DNA from: Bursaphelenchus xylophilus
Lineage: Eukaryota; Nematoda; Chromadorea; Rhabditida; Aphelenchoididae
Assembly: GCA_904066235.2 (NCBI GenBank)
Contig: CAJFCV020000001.1
Coordinates: 12,085,291 to 12,149,290, forward strand
Reading direction: 5' to 3'
DNA: 64,000 nt
Shown: positions 37,301 through 52,600 of the stretch, in pieces
Layout of the letters: the number at the start of each line of letters is the position of its first letter
Position numbering within the stretch: the stretch's first letter is position 1
Notes under the pieces: model-generated
Seen by the model: the letters and a program-made list of their open reading frames with translations, nothing else
Told to the model about the DNA's origin: nothing
The model's database searches: none
Made by a program: the position numbers and the translations under genes

Positions 37301-40300
37301 CGCCCACACTGGGCGAAACACTCTGATATTATACTAGACACCGGTTTTGAAAAAAGGTGAATTAGTGATGACGGAGTGAATTGACAAGACATACACCATT
37401 CGAAAGGTAATCGCCTGAGATTTTAGCATGGCAAGTTTCAGCATTTTTGGAATCAAACTACGCCCACACTGGGCGAAACACTCTGATATTATACTAGACA
37501 CCGGTTTTGAAAAAAGGTGAATTAGTGATGACGGAGTGAATTGACAAGACATACACCATTCGAAAGGTAACCTCCTAAGATTTTAGCATGGCAAGTTTCA
37601 GCATTTTTGGAGTCAAACTACGCCCACACTGGGCGAAACACTCTGATATTATACTAGACACCGGTTTTGAAAAAAGGTGAATTAGTGATGACGGAGTGAA
37701 TTGACAAGACATACACCATTCGAAAGGTAACCTCCTAAGATTTTAGCATGGCAAGTTTCAGCATTTTTGGAATCAAACTACGCCCACACTGGGCGAAACA
37801 CTCTGATATTATACTAGACACCGGTTTTGAAAAAAGGTGAATTAGTGATGACGGAGTGAATTGACAAGACATACAACATTCGAAAGCTAATCGCCTGAGA
37901 TTTTAGCATGGCAAGTTTCAGCATTTTTGGAATCAAACTACGCCCACACTGGGCGAAACACTCTGATATTATACTAGACACCGGTTTTGAAAAAAGGTGA
38001 ATTAGTGATGACGGAGTGAATTGACAAGACATACAACATTCGAAAGCTAATCGCCTGAGATTTTAGCATGGCAAGTTTCAGCATTTTTGGAATCAAACTA
38101 CGCCCACACTGGGCGAAACACTCTGATATTATACTAGACACCGGTTTTGAAAAAAGGTGAATTAGTGATGACGGAGTGAATTGACAAGACATACACCATT
38201 CGAAAGCTAATCGCCTGAGATTTTAGCATGGCAAGTTTCAGCATTTTTGGAATCAAACTACGCCCACACTGGGCGAAACACTCTGATATTATACTAGACA
38301 CCGGTTTTGAAAAAAGGTGAATTAGTGATGACGGAGTGAATTGACAAGACATACACCATTCGAAAGCTAATCGCCTGAGATTTTAGCATGGCAAGTTTCA
38401 GCATTTTTGGAATCAAACTACGCCCACACTGGGCGAAACACTCTGATATTATACTAGACACCGGTTTTGAAAAAAGGTGAATTAGTGATGACGGAGTGAA
38501 TTGACAAGACATACACCATTCGAAAGGTAACCGCCTAAGATTTTAGCATGGCAAGTTTCAGCATTTTTGGAATCAAACTACGCCCACACTGGGCGAAACA
38601 CTCTGATATTATACTAGACACCGGTTTTGAAAAAAGGTGAATTAGTGATGACGGAGTGAATTGACAAGACATACACCATTCGAAAGGTAACCTCCTAAGA
38701 TTTTAGCATGGCAAGTTTCAGCATTTTTGGAGTCAAACTACGCCCACACTGGGCGAAACACTCTGATATTATACTAGACACCGGTTTTGAAAAAAGGTGA
38801 ATTAGTGATGACGGAGTGAATTGACAAGACGTACACCATTCGAAAGCTAATCGCCTGAGATTTTAGCATGGCAAGTTTCAGCATTTTTGGAATCAAACTA
38901 CGCCCACACTGGGCGAAACACTCTGATATTATACTAGACACCGGTTTTGAAAAAAGGTGAATTAGTGATGACGGAGTGAATTGACAAGACATACAACATT
39001 CGAAAGCTAATCGCCTGAGATTTTAGCATGGCAAGTTTCAGCATTTTTGGAATCAAACTACGCCCACACTGGGCGAAACACTCTGATATTATACTAGACA
39101 CCGGTTTTGAAAAAAGGTGAATTAGTGATGACGGAGTGAATTGACAAGACATACACCATTCGAAAGCTAATCGCCTGAGATTTTAGCATGGCAAGTTTCA
39201 GCATTTTTGGAATCAAACTACGCCCACACTGGGCGAAACACTCTGATATTATACTAGACACCGGTTTTGAAAAAAGGTGAATTAGTGATGACGGAGTGAA
39301 TTGACAAGACATACAACATTCGAAAGCTAATCGCCTGAGATTTTAGCATGGCAAGTTTCAGCATTTTTGGAATCAAACTACGCCCACACTGGGCGAAACA
39401 CTCTGATATTATACTAGACACCGGTTTTGAAAAAAGGTGAATTAGTGATGACGGAGTGAATTGACAAGACATACACCATTCGAAAGGTAACCGCCTAAGA
39501 TTTTAGCATGGCAAGTTTCAGCATTTTTGGAATCAAACTACGCCCACACTGGGCGAAACACTCTGATATTATACTAGACACCGGTTTTGAAAAAAGGTGA
39601 ATTAGTGATGACGGAGTGAATTGACAAGACGTACACCATTCGAAAGCTAATCGCCTGAGATTTTAGCATGGCAAGTTTCAGCATTTTTGGAATCAAACTA
39701 CGCCCACACTGGGCGAAACACTCTGATATTATACTAGACACCGGTTTTGAAAAAAGGTGAATTAGTGATGACGAAGTGAATTGACAAGACATACACCATT
39801 CGAAAGCTAATCGCCTGAGATTTTAGCATGGCAAGTTTCAGCATTTTTGGAGTCAAACTACGCCCACACTGGGCGAAACACTCTGATATTATACTAGACA
39901 CCGGTTTTGAAAAAAGGTGAATTAGTGATGACGGAGTGAATTGACAAGACATACACCATTCGAAAGCTAATCGCCTGAGATTTTAGCATGGCAAGTTTCA
40001 GCATTTTTGGAATCAAACTACGCCCACACTGGGCGAAACACTCTGATATTATACTAGACACCGGTTTTGAAAAAAGGTGAATTAGTGATGACGGAGTGAA
40101 TTGACAAGACATACACCATTCGAAAGCTAATCGCCTGAGATTTTAGCATGGCAAGTTTCAGCATTTTTGGAATCAAACTACGCCCACACTGGGCGAAACA
40201 CTCTGATATTATACTAGACACCGGTTTTGAAAAAAGGTGAATTAGTGATGACGGAGTGAATTGACAAGACATACACCATTCGAAAGCTAATCGCCTGAGA

Positions 40301-43300
40301 TTTTAGCATGGCAAGTTTCAGCATTTTTGGAATCAAACTACGCCCACACTGGGCGAAACACTCTGATATTATACTAGACACCGGTTTTGAAAAAAGGTGA
40401 ATTAGTGATGACGGAGTGAATTGACAAGACATACACCATTCGAAAGGTAACCGCCTAAGATTTTAGCATGGCAAGTTTCAGCATTTTTGGAATCAAACTA
40501 CGCCCACACTGGGCGAAACACTCTGATATTATACTAGACACCGGTTTTGAAAAAAGGTGAATTAGTGATGACGGAGTGAATTGACAAGACATACACCATT
40601 CGAAAGGTAACCTCCTAAGATTTTAGCATGGCAAGTTTCAGCATTTTTGGAGTCAAACTACGCCCACACTGGGCGAAACACTCTGATATTATACTAGACA
40701 CCGGTTTTGAAAAAAGGTGAATTAGTGATGACGGAGTGAATTGACAAGACGTACACCATTCGAAAGCTAATCGCCTGAGATTTTAGCATGGCAAGTTTCA
40801 GCATTTTTGGAATCAAACTACGCCCACACTGGGCGAAACACTCTGATATTATACTAGACACCGGTTTTGAAAAAAGGTGAATTAGTGATGACGAAGTGAA
40901 TTGACAAGACATACACCATTCGAAAGCCAATCGCCTGAGATTTTAGCATGGCAAGTTTCAGCATTTTTGGAGTCAAACTACGCCCACACTGGGCGAAACA
41001 CTCTGATATTATACTAGACACCGGTTTTGAAAAAAGGTGAATTAGTGATGACGGAGTGAATTGACAAGACATACACCATTCGAAAGCTAATCGCCTGAGA
41101 TTTTAGCATGGCAAGTTTCAGCATTTTTGGAATCAAACTACGCCCACACTGGGCGAAACACTCTGATATTATACTAGACACCGGTTTTGAAAAAAGGTGA
41201 ATTAGTGATGACTGAGTGAATTGACAAGACGTACACCATTCGAAAGCTAATCGCCTGAGATTTTAGCATGGCAAGTTTCAGCATTTTTGGAATCAAACTA
41301 CGCCCACACTGGGCGAAACACTCTGATATTATACTAGACACCGGTTTTGAAAAAAGGTGAATTAGTGATGACGGAGTGAATTGACAAGACGTACACCATT
41401 CGAAAGCTAATCGCCTGAGATTTTAGCATGGCAAGTTTCAGCATTTTTGGAATCAAACTACGCCCACACTGGACGAAACACTCTGATATTATACTAGACA
41501 CCGGTTTTGAAAAAAGGTGAATTAGTGATGACGAAGTGAATTGACAAGACATACACCATTCGAAAGCTAATCGCCTGAGATTTTAGCATGGCAAGTTTCA
41601 GCATTTTTGGAGTCAAACTACGCCCACACTGGGCGAAACACTCTGATATTATACTAGACACCGGTTTTGAAAAAAGGTGAATTAGTGATGACGGAGTGAA
41701 TTGACAAGACGTACCCCATTCGAAAGGTAACCTCCTAAGATTTTAGCATGGCAAGTCTCAGCATTTTTGGAATCAAACTACGCCCACACTGGGCGAAACA
41801 CTCTGATATTATACTAGACACCGGTTTTGAAAAAAGGTGAATTAGTGATGACGGAGTGAATTGACAAGACATACACCATTCGAAAGGTAACCTCCTAAGA
41901 TTTTAGCATGGCAAGTTTCAGCATTTTTGGAATCAAACTACGCCCACACTGGGCGAAACACTCTGATATTATACTAGACACCGGTTTTGAAAAAAGGTGA
42001 ATTAGTGATGACGGAGTGAATTGACAAGACATACACCATTCGAAAGGTAACCGCCTAAGATTTTAGCATGGCAAGTTTCAGCATTTTTGGAATCAAACTA
42101 CGCCCACACTGGGCGAAACACTCTGATATTATACTAGACACCGGTTTTGAAAAAAGGTGAATTAGTGATGACGGAGTGAATTGACAAGACATACACCATT
42201 CGAAAGGTAACCGCCTAAGATTTTAGCATGGCAAGTTTCAGCATTTTTGGAATCAAACTACGCCCACACTGGGCGAAACACTCTGATATTATACTAGACA
42301 CCGGTTTTGAAAAAAGGTGAATTAGTGATGACGGAGTGAATTGACAAGACATACACCATTCGAAAGCTAATCGCCTGAGATTTTAGCATGGCAAGTTTCA
42401 GCATTTTTGGAATCAAACTACGCCCACACTGGGCGAAACACTCTGATATTATACTAGACACCGGTTTTGAAAAAAGGTGAATTAGTGATGACGGAGTGAA
42501 TTGACAAGACGTACACCATTCGAAAGCTAATCGCCTGAGATTTTAGCATGGCAAGTTTCAGCATTTTTGGAATCAAACTACGCCCACACTGGGCGAAACA
42601 CTCTGATATTATACTAGACACCGGTTTTGAAAAAAGGTGAATTAGTGATGACGAAGTGAATTGACAAGACATACACCATTCGAAAGCCAATCGCCTGAGA
42701 TTTTAGCATGGCAAGTTTCAGCATTTTTGGAGTCAAACTACGCCCACACTGGGCGAAACACTCTGATATTATACTAGACACCGGTTTTGAAAAAAGGTGA
42801 ATTAGTGATGACGGAGTGAATTGACAAGACGTACACCATTCGAAAGGTGACCGCCTAAGATTTTAGCATGGCAAGTTTCAGCATTTTTGGAGTCAAACTA
42901 CGCCCACACTGGGCGAAACACTCTGATATTATACTAGACACCGGTTTTGAAAAAAGGTGAATTAGTGATGACGGAGTGAATTGACAAGACATACACCATT
43001 CGAAAGGTGACCGCCTAAGATTTTAGCATGGCAAGTTTCAGCATTTTTGGAATCAAACTACGCCCACACTGGGCGAAACACTCTGATATTATACTAGACA
43101 CCGGTTTTGAAAAAAGGTGAATTAGTGATGACGGAGTGAATTGACAAGACATACACCATTCGAAAGCTAATCGCCTGAGATTTTAGCATGGCAAGTTTCA
43201 GCATTTTTGGAGTCAAACTACGCCCACACTGGGCGAAACACTCTGATATTATACTAGACACCGGTTTTGAAAAAAGGTGAATTAGTGATGACGGAGTGAA

Positions 43301-43516
43301 TTGACAAGACATACACCATTCGAAAGCTAATCGCCTGAGATTTTAGCATGGCAAGTTTCAGCATTTTTGGAATCAAACTACGCCCACACTGGGCGAAACA
43401 CTCTGATATTATACTAGACACCGGTTTTGAAAAAAGGTGAATTAGTGATGACGGAGTGAATTGACAAGACGTACACCATTCGAAAGCTAATCGCCTGAGA
43501 TTTTAGCATGGCAAGT
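22350..43516. repeat. Homogenised satellite, left of the assembly gap
   Basis: Nearly all monomers share the same 160-bp sequence. Differences are limited to a few positions: ataCACCatt or ataCAACatt or Gtacacc, the segment after gaaag (gctaatcgcctgag, ggtaacctcctaag, ggtaaccgcctaag, ggtgaccgcctaag), agacaCcgg or agacaTcgg, and ggaAtc or ggaGtc. One isolated edge-type unit remains near 24,960. Confidence 0.92.
32690..33700. repeat. 480-bp tandem duplication (three monomers, two copies)
   Basis: Six successive monomers end in agacat, agacat, agacac, agacat, agacat, agacac (T variants near 32,839, 32,999, 33,319 and 33,479; C variants near 33,159 and 33,639). This order is a duplicated trimer within an otherwise agacac background. 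Confidence 0.6.
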
Positions 43517-43616
43517 NNNNNNNNNNNNNNNNNNNNNNNNNNNNNNNNNNNNNNNNNNNNNNNNNNNNNNNNNNNNNNNNNNNNNNNNNNNNNNNNNNNN
43601 NNNNNNNNNNNNNNNN
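43517..43616. other. Assembly gap of 100 N
   Basis: Exactly 100 unknown bases interrupt the satellite. The last known base before it is monomer position 80 and the first after it is position 3, so the true missing length should be 82 bases plus a multiple of 160 if no indel is present. The value 100 is therefore a placeholder. Any open frame across it is meaningless. Confidence 0.97.
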
Positions 43617-46600
43617 GAATTAGTGATGACGGAGTGAATTGACAAGACGTACACCATTCGAAAGCTAATCGCCTGAGATTTTAGCATGGCAAGTTTCAGC
43701 ATTTTTGAAATCAAACTACGCCCACACTGGGCGAAACACTCTGATATTATACTAGACACCGGTTTTGAAAAAAGGTGAATTAGTGATGACGGAGTGAATT
43801 GACAAGACATACACCATTCGAAAGGTAACCTCCTAAGATTTTAGCATGGCAAGTTTCAGCATTTTTGGAATCAAACTACGCCCACACTGGGCGAAACACT
43901 CTGATATTATACTAGACACCGGTTTTGAAAAAAGGTGAATTAGTGATGACGGAGTGAATTGACAAGACATACACCATTCGAAAGGTAACCTCCTAAGATT
44001 TTAGCATGGCGAGTTTCAGCATTTTTGGAACCAAACTACGCCCACACTGGGCGAAACACTCTGATATTATACTAGACACCGGTTTTGAAAAAAGGTGAAT
44101 TAGTGATGACGGAGTGAATTGACAAGACGTACACCATTCGAAAGCTAATCGCCTGAGATTTTAGCATGGCAAGTTTCAGCATTTTTGGAATCAAACTACG
44201 CCCACACTGGGCGAAACACTCTGATATTATACTAGACACCGGTTTTGAAAAAAGGTGAATTAGTGATGACGGAGTGAATTGACAAGACGTACACCATTCG
44301 AAAGCTAATCGCCTGAGATTTTAGCATGGCAAGTTTCAGCATTTTTGGAATCAAACTACGCCCACACTGGGCGAAACACTCTGATATTATACTAGACACC
44401 GGTTTTGAAAAAAGGTGAATTAGTGATGACGGAGTGAATTGACAAGACATACACCATTCGAAAGGTAACCTCCTAAGATTTTAGCATGGCAAGTTTCAGC
44501 ATTTTTGGAATCAAACTACGCCCACACTGGGCGAAACACTCTGATATTATACTAGACACCGGTTTTGAAAAAAGGTGAATTAGTGATGACGGAGTGAATT
44601 GACAAGACATACAACATTCGAAAGCTAATCGCCTGAGATTTTAGCATGGCGAGTTTCAGCATTTTTGGAATCAAACTACGCCCACACTGGGCGAAACACT
44701 CTGATATTATACTAGACACCGGTTTTGAAAAAAGGTGAATTAGTGATGACGGAGTGAATTGACAAGACATACACCATTCGAAAGCTAATCGCCTGAGATT
44801 TTAGCATGGCAAGTTTCAGCATTTTTGGAATCAAACTACGCCCACACTGGGCGAAACACTCTGATATTATACTAGACACCGGTTTTGAAAAAAGGTGAAT
44901 TAGTGATGACGGAGTGAATTGACAAGACATACACCATTCGAAAGCTAATCGCCTGAGATTTTAGCATGGCAAGTTTCAGAATTTTTGGAATCAAACTACG
45001 CCCACACTGGGCGAAACACTCTGATATTATACTAGACACCGGTTTTGAAAAAAGGTGAATTAGTGATGACGGAGTGAATTGACAAGACGTACACCATTCG
45101 AAAGCTAATCGCCTGAGATTTTAGCATGGCAAGTTTCAGCATTTTTGGAATCAAACTACGCCCACACTGGGCGAAACACTCTGATATTATACTAGACACC
45201 GGTTTTGAAAAAAGGTGAATTAGTGATGACGGAGTGAATTGACAAGACATACACCATTCGAAAGGTAACCTCCTAAGATTTTAGCATGGCAAGTTTCAGC
45301 ATTTTTGGAATCAAACTACGCCCACACTGGGCGAAACACTCTGATATTATACTAGACACCGGTTTTGAAAAAAGGTGAATTAGTGATGACGGAGTGAATT
45401 GACAAGACATACACCATTCGAAAGCTAATCGCCTGAGATTTTAGCATGGCAAGTTTCAGCATTTTTGGAATCAAACTACGCCCACACTGGGCGAAACACT
45501 CTGATATTATACTAGACACCGGTTTTGAAAAAAGGTGAATTAGTGATGACGGAGTGAATTGACAAGACGTACACCATTCGAAAGCTAATCGCCTGAGATT
45601 TTAGCATGGCAAGTTTCAGCATTTTTGGAATCAAACTACGCCCACACTGGGCGAAACACTCTGATATTATACTAGACACCGGTTTTGAAAAAAGGTGAAT
45701 TAGTGATGACGGAGTGAATTGACAAGACATACACCATTCGAAAGCTAATCGCCTGAGATTTTAGCATGGCAAGTTTCAGCATTTTTGGAATCAAACTACG
45801 CCCACACTGGGCGAAACACTCTGATATTATACTAGACACCGGTTTTGAAAAAAGGTGAATTAGTGATGACGGAGTGAATTGACAAGACATACAACATTCG
45901 AAAGCTAATCGCCTGAGATTTTAGCATGGCAAGTTTCAGCATTTTTGGAATCAAACTACGCCCACACTGGGCGAAACACTCTGATATTATACTAGACACC
46001 GGTTTTGAAAAAAGGTGAATTAGTGATGACGGAGTGAATTGACAAGACATACACCATTCGAAAGCTAATCGCCTGAGATTTTAGCATGGCAAGTTTCAGC
46101 ATTTTTGGAATCAAACTACGCCCACACTGGGCGAAACACTCTGATATTATACTAGACACCGGTTTTGAAAAAAGGTGAATTAGTGATGACGGAGTGAATT
46201 GACAAGACATACACCATTCGAAAGGTAACCTCCTAAGATTTTAGCATGGCAAGTTTCAGCATTTTTGGAATCAAACTACGCCCACACTGGGCGAAACACT
46301 CTGATATTATACTAGACACCGGTTTTGAAAAAAGGTGAATTAGTGATGACGGAGTGAATTGACAAGACATACACCATTCGAAAGCTAATCGCCTGAGATT
46401 TTAGCATGGCAAGTTTCAGCATTTTTGGAATCAAACTACGCCCACACTGGGCGAAACACTCTGATATTATACTAGACACCGGTTTTGAAAAAAGGTGAAT
46501 TAGTGATGACGGAGTGAATTGACAAGACATACACCATTCGAAAGCTAATCGCCTGAGATTTTAGCATGGCAAGTTTCAGCATTTTTGGAATCAAACTACG

Positions 46601-49600
46601 CCCACACTGGGCGAAACACTCTGATATTATACTAGACACCGGTTTTGAAAAAAGGTGAATTAGTGATGACGGAGTGAATTGACAAGACATACACCATTCG
46701 AAAGGTAACCGCCTAAGATTTTAGCATGGCAAGTTTCAGCATTTTTGGAATCAAACTACGCCCACACTGGGCGAAACACTCTGATATTATACTAGACACC
46801 GGTTTTGAAAAAAGGTGAATTAGTGATGACGGAGTGAATTGACAAGACATACACCATTCGAAAGGTAACCGCCTAGAGATTTTAGCATGGCAAGTTTCAG
46901 CATTTTTGGAATCAAACTACGCCCACACTGGGCGAAACACTCTGATATTATACTAGACACCGGTTTTGAAAAAAGGTGAATTAGTGATGACGGAGTGAAT
47001 TGACAAGACATACAACATTCGAAAGCTAATCGCCTGAGATTTTAGCATGGCAAGTTTCAGCATTTTTGGAATCAAACTACGCCCACACTGGGCGAAACAC
47101 TCTGATATTATACTAGACACCGGTTTTGAAAAAAGGTGAATTAGTGATGACGGAGTGAATTGACAAGACATACACCATTCGAAAGCTAACCGCCTGAGAT
47201 TTTAGCATGGCAAGTTTCAGCATTTTTGGAATCAAACTACGCCCACACTGGGCGAAACACTCTGATATTATACTAGACACCGGTTTTGAAAAAAGGTGAA
47301 TTAGTGATGACGGAGTGAATTGACAAGACATACACCATTCGAAAGGTAATCGCCTGAGATTTTAGCATGGCAAGTTTCAGCATTTTTGGAATCAAACTAC
47401 GCCCACACTGGGCGAAACACTCTGATATTATACTAGACACCGGTTTTGAAAAAAGGTGAATTAGTGATGACGGAGTGAATTGACAAGACATACACCATTC
47501 GAAAGCTAATCGCCTGAGATTTTAGCATGGCAAGTTTCAGAATTTTTGGAATCAAACTACGCCCACACTGGGCGAAACACTCTGATATTATACTAGACAC
47601 CGGTTTTGAAAAAAGGTGAATTAGTGATGACGGAGTGAATTGACAAGACGTACACCATTCGAAAGCTAATCGCCTGAGATTTTAGCATGGCAAGTTTCAG
47701 CATTTTTGGAATCAAACTACGCCCACACTGGGCGAAACACTCTGATATTATACTAGACACCGGTTTTGAAAAAAGGTGAATTAGTGATGACGGAGTGAAT
47801 TGACAAGACATACACCATTCGAAAGGTGACCGCCTAAGATTTTAGCATGGCAAGTTTCAGCATTTTTGGAATCAAACTACGCCCACACTGGGCGAAACAC
47901 TCTGATATTATACTAGACACCGGTTTTGAAAAAAGGTGAATTAGTGATGACGGAGTGAATTGACAAGACATACACCATTCGAAAGGTAACCTCCTAAGAT
48001 TTTAGCATGGCAAGTTTCAGCATTTTTGGAATCAAACTACGCCCACACTGGGCGAAACACTCTGATATTATACTAGACACCGGTTTTGAAAAAAGGTGAA
48101 TTAGTGATGACGGAGTGAATTGACAAGACATACAACATTCGAAAGCTAATCGCCTGAGATTTTAGCATGGCAAGTTTCAGCATTTTTGGAATCAAACTAC
48201 GCCCACACTGGGCGAAACACTCTGATATTATACTAGACACCGGTTTTGAAAAAAGGTGAATTAGTGATGACGGAGTGAATTGACAAGACATACACCATTC
48301 GAAAGGTAACCTCCTAAGATTTTAGCATGGCAAGTTTCAGCATTTTTGGAATCAAACTACGCCCACACTGGGCGAAACACTCTGATATTATACTAGACAT
48401 CGGTTTTGAAAAAAGGTGAATTAGTGATGACGGAGTGAATTGACAAGACATACACCATTCGAAAGCTAATCGCCTGAGATTTTAGCATGGCAAGTTTCAG
48501 CATTTTTGGAATCAAACTACGCCCACACTGGGCGAAACACTCTGATATTATACTAGACACCGGTTTTGAAAAAAGGTGAATTAGTGATGACGGAGTGAAT
48601 TGACAAGACATACAACATTCGAAAGCTAATCGCCTGAGATTTTAGCATGGCAAGTTTCAGAATTTTTGGAATCAAACTACGCCCACACTGGGCGAAACAC
48701 TCTGATATTATACTAGACACCGGTTTTGAAAAAAGGTGAATTAGTGATGACGGAGTGAATTGACAAGACGTACACCATTCGAAAGGTGACCGCCTAAGAT
48801 TTTAGCATGGCAAGTTTCAGCATTTTTGGAATCAAACTACGCCCACACTGGGCGAAACACTCTGATATTATACTAGACACCGGTTTTGAAAAAAGGTGAA
48901 TTAGTGATGACGGAGTGAATTGACAAGACATACACCATTCGAAAGGTAACCTCCTAAGATTTTAGCATGGCAAGTTTCAGCATTTTTGGAATCAAACTAC
49001 GCCCACACTGGGCGAAACACTCTGATATTATACTAGACACCGGTTTTGAAAAAAGGTGAATTAGTGATGACGGAGTGAATTGACAAGACATACACCATTC
49101 GAAAGCTAATCGCCTGAGATTTTAGCATGGCAAGTTTCAGAATTTTTGGAATCAAACTACGCCCACACTGGGCGAAACACTCTGATATTATACTAGACAC
49201 CGGTTTTGAAAAAAGGTGAATTAGTGATGACGGAGTGAATTGACAAGACATACACCATTCGAAAGGTAACCGCCTAAGATTTTAGCATGGCAAGTTTCAG
49301 CATTTTTGGAATCAAACTACGCCCACACTGGGCGAAACACTCTGATATTATACTAGACACCGGTTTTGAAAAAAGGTGAATTAGTGATGACGGAGTGAAT
49401 TGACAAGACATACACCATTCGAAAGCTAATCGCCTGAGATTTTAGCATGGCAAGTTTCAGAATTTTTGGAATCAAACTACGCCCACACTGGGCGAAACAC
49501 TCTGATATTATACTAGACACCGGTTTTGAAAAAAGGTGAATTAGTGATGACGGAGTGAATTGACAAGACATACAACATTCGAAAGCTAATCGCCTGAGAT

Positions 49601-52600
49601 TTTAGCATGGCAAGTTTCAGCATTTTTGGAATCAAACTACGCCCACACTGGGCGAAACACTCTGATATTATACTAGACACCGGTTTTGAAAAAAGGTGAA
49701 TTAGTGATGACGGAGTGAATTGACAAGACGTACACCATTCGAAAGGTGACCGCCTAAGATTTTAGCATGGCAAGTTTCAGCATTTTTGGAATCAAACTAC
49801 GCCCACACTGGGCGAAACACTCTGATATTATACTAGACACCGGTTTTGAAAAAAGGTGAATTAGTGATGACGGAGTGAATTGACAAGACATACACCATTC
49901 GAAAGGTAACCGCCTAAGATTTTAGCATGGCAAGTTTCAGCATTTTTGGAATCAAACTACGCCCACACTGGGCGAAACACTCTGATATTATACTAGACAC
50001 CGGTTTTGAAAAAAGGTGAATTAGTGATGACGGAGTGAATTGACAAGACATACACCATTCGAAAGCTAATCGCCTGAGATTTTAGCATGGCAAGTTTCAG
50101 AATTTTTGGAATCAAACTACGCCCACACTGGGCGAAACACTCTGATATTATACTAGACACCGGTTTTGAAAAAAGGTGAATTAGTGATGACGGAGTGAAT
50201 TGACAAGACATACAACATTCGAAAGCTAATCGCCTGAGATTTTAGCATGGCAAGTTTCAGCATTTTTGGAATCAAACTACGCCCACACTGGGCGAAACAC
50301 TCTGATATTATACTAGACACCGGTTTTGAAAAAAGGTGAATTAGTGATGACGGAGTGAATTGACAAGACATACACCATTCGAAAGGTAACCGCCTAAGAT
50401 TTTAGCATGGCAAGTTTCAGCATTTTTGGAATCAAACTACGCCCACACTGGGCGAAACACTCTGATATTATACTAGACACCGGTTTTTGAAAAAAGGTGA
50501 ATTAGTGATGACGGAGTGAATTGACAAGACATACAACATTCGAAAGCTAATCGGCTGAGATTTTAGCATGGCAAGTTTCAGCATTTTTGGAATCAAACTA
50601 CGCCCACACTGGGCGAAACACTCTGATATTATACTAGACACCGGTTTTGAAAAAAGGTGAATTAGTGATGACGGAGTGAATTGACAAGACATACACCATT
50701 CGAAAGCTAATCGCCTGAGATTTTAGCATGGCAAGTTTCAGCATTTTTGGAATCAAACTACGCCCACACTGGGCGAAACACTCTGATATTATACTAGACA
50801 CCGGTTTTGAAAAAAGGTGAATTAGTGATGACGGAGTGAATTGACAAGACATACAACATTCGAAAGGTAACCTCCTAGGATTTTAGCATGGCAAGTTTCA
50901 GCATTTTTGGAGTCAAACTACGCCCACACTGGGCGAAACACTCTGATATTATACTAGACACCGGTTTTGAAAAAAGGTGAATTAGTGATGACGGAGTGAA
51001 TTGACAAGACATACAACATTCGAAAGCTAATCGCCTGAGATTTTAGCATGGCAAGTTTCAGCATTTTTGGAATCAAACTACGCCCACACTGGGCGAAACA
51101 CTCTGATATTATACTAGACACCGGTTTTGAAAAAAGGTGAATTAGTGATGACGGAGTGAATTGACAAGACATACACCATTCGAAAGCTAATCGCCTGAGA
51201 TTTTAGCATGGCAAGTTTCAGCATTTTTGGAATCAAACTACGCCCACACTGGGCGAAACACTCTGATATTATACTAGACACCGGTTTTGAAAAAAGGTGA
51301 ATTAGTGATGACGGAGTGAATTGACAAGACATACACCATTCGAAAGCTAATCGCCTAAGATTTTAGCATGGCAAGTTTCAGCATTTTTGGAATCAAACTA
51401 CGCCCACACTGGGCGAAACACTCTGATATTATACTAGACACCGGTTTTGAAAAAAGGTGAATTAGTGATGACGGAGTGAATTGACAAGACATACAACATT
51501 CGAAAGCTAATCGCCTGAGATTTTAGCATGGCAAGTTTCAGCATTTTTGGAATCAAACTACGCCCACACTGGGCGAAACACTCTGATATTATACTAGACA
51601 CCGGTTTTGAAAAAAGGTGAATTAGTGATGACGGAGTGAATTGACAAGACGTACACCATTCGAAAGGTAACCGCCTAAGATTTTAGCATGGCAAGTTTCA
51701 GCATTTTTGGAATCAAACTACGCCCACACTGGGCGAAACACTCTGATATTATACTAGACACCGGTTTTGAAAAAAGGTGAATTAGTGATGACGGAGTGAA
51801 TTGACAAGACATACACCATTCGAAAGGTAACCGCCTAAGATTTTAGCATGGCAAGTTTCAGCATTTTTGGAATCAAACTACGCCCACACTGGGCGAAACA
51901 CTCTGATATTATACTAGACACCGGTTTTGAAAAAAGGTGAATTAGTGATGACGGAGTGAATTGACAAGACATACACCATTCGAAAGCTAATCGCCTGAGA
52001 TTTTAGCATGGCAAGTTTCAGCATTTTTGGAATCAAACTACGCCCACACTGGGCGAAACACTCTGATATTATACTAGACACCGGTTTTGAAAAAAGGTGA
52101 ATTAGTGATGACGGAGTGAATTGACAAGACATACACCATTCGAAAGGTGACCGCCTAAGATTTTAGCATGGCAAGTTTCAGCATTTTTGGAATCAAACTA
52201 CGCCCACACTGGGCGAAACACTCTGATATTATACTAGACACCGGTTTTGAAAAAAGGTGAATTAGTGATGACGGAGTGAATTGACAAGACATACACCATT
52301 CGAAAGGTAACCTCCTAAGATTTTAGCATGGCAAGTTTCAGCATTTTTGGAATCAAACTACGCCCACACTGGGCGAAACACTCTGATATTATACTAGACA
52401 CCGGTTTTGAAAAAAGGTGAATTAGTGATGACGGAGTGAATTGACAAGACATACAACATTCGAAAGCTAATCGCCTGAGATTTTAGCATGGCAAGTTTCA
52501 GCATTTTTGGAATCAAACTACGCCCACACTGGGCGAAACACTCTGATATTATACTAGACACCGGTTTTGAAAAAAGGTGAATTAGTGATGACGGAGTGAA

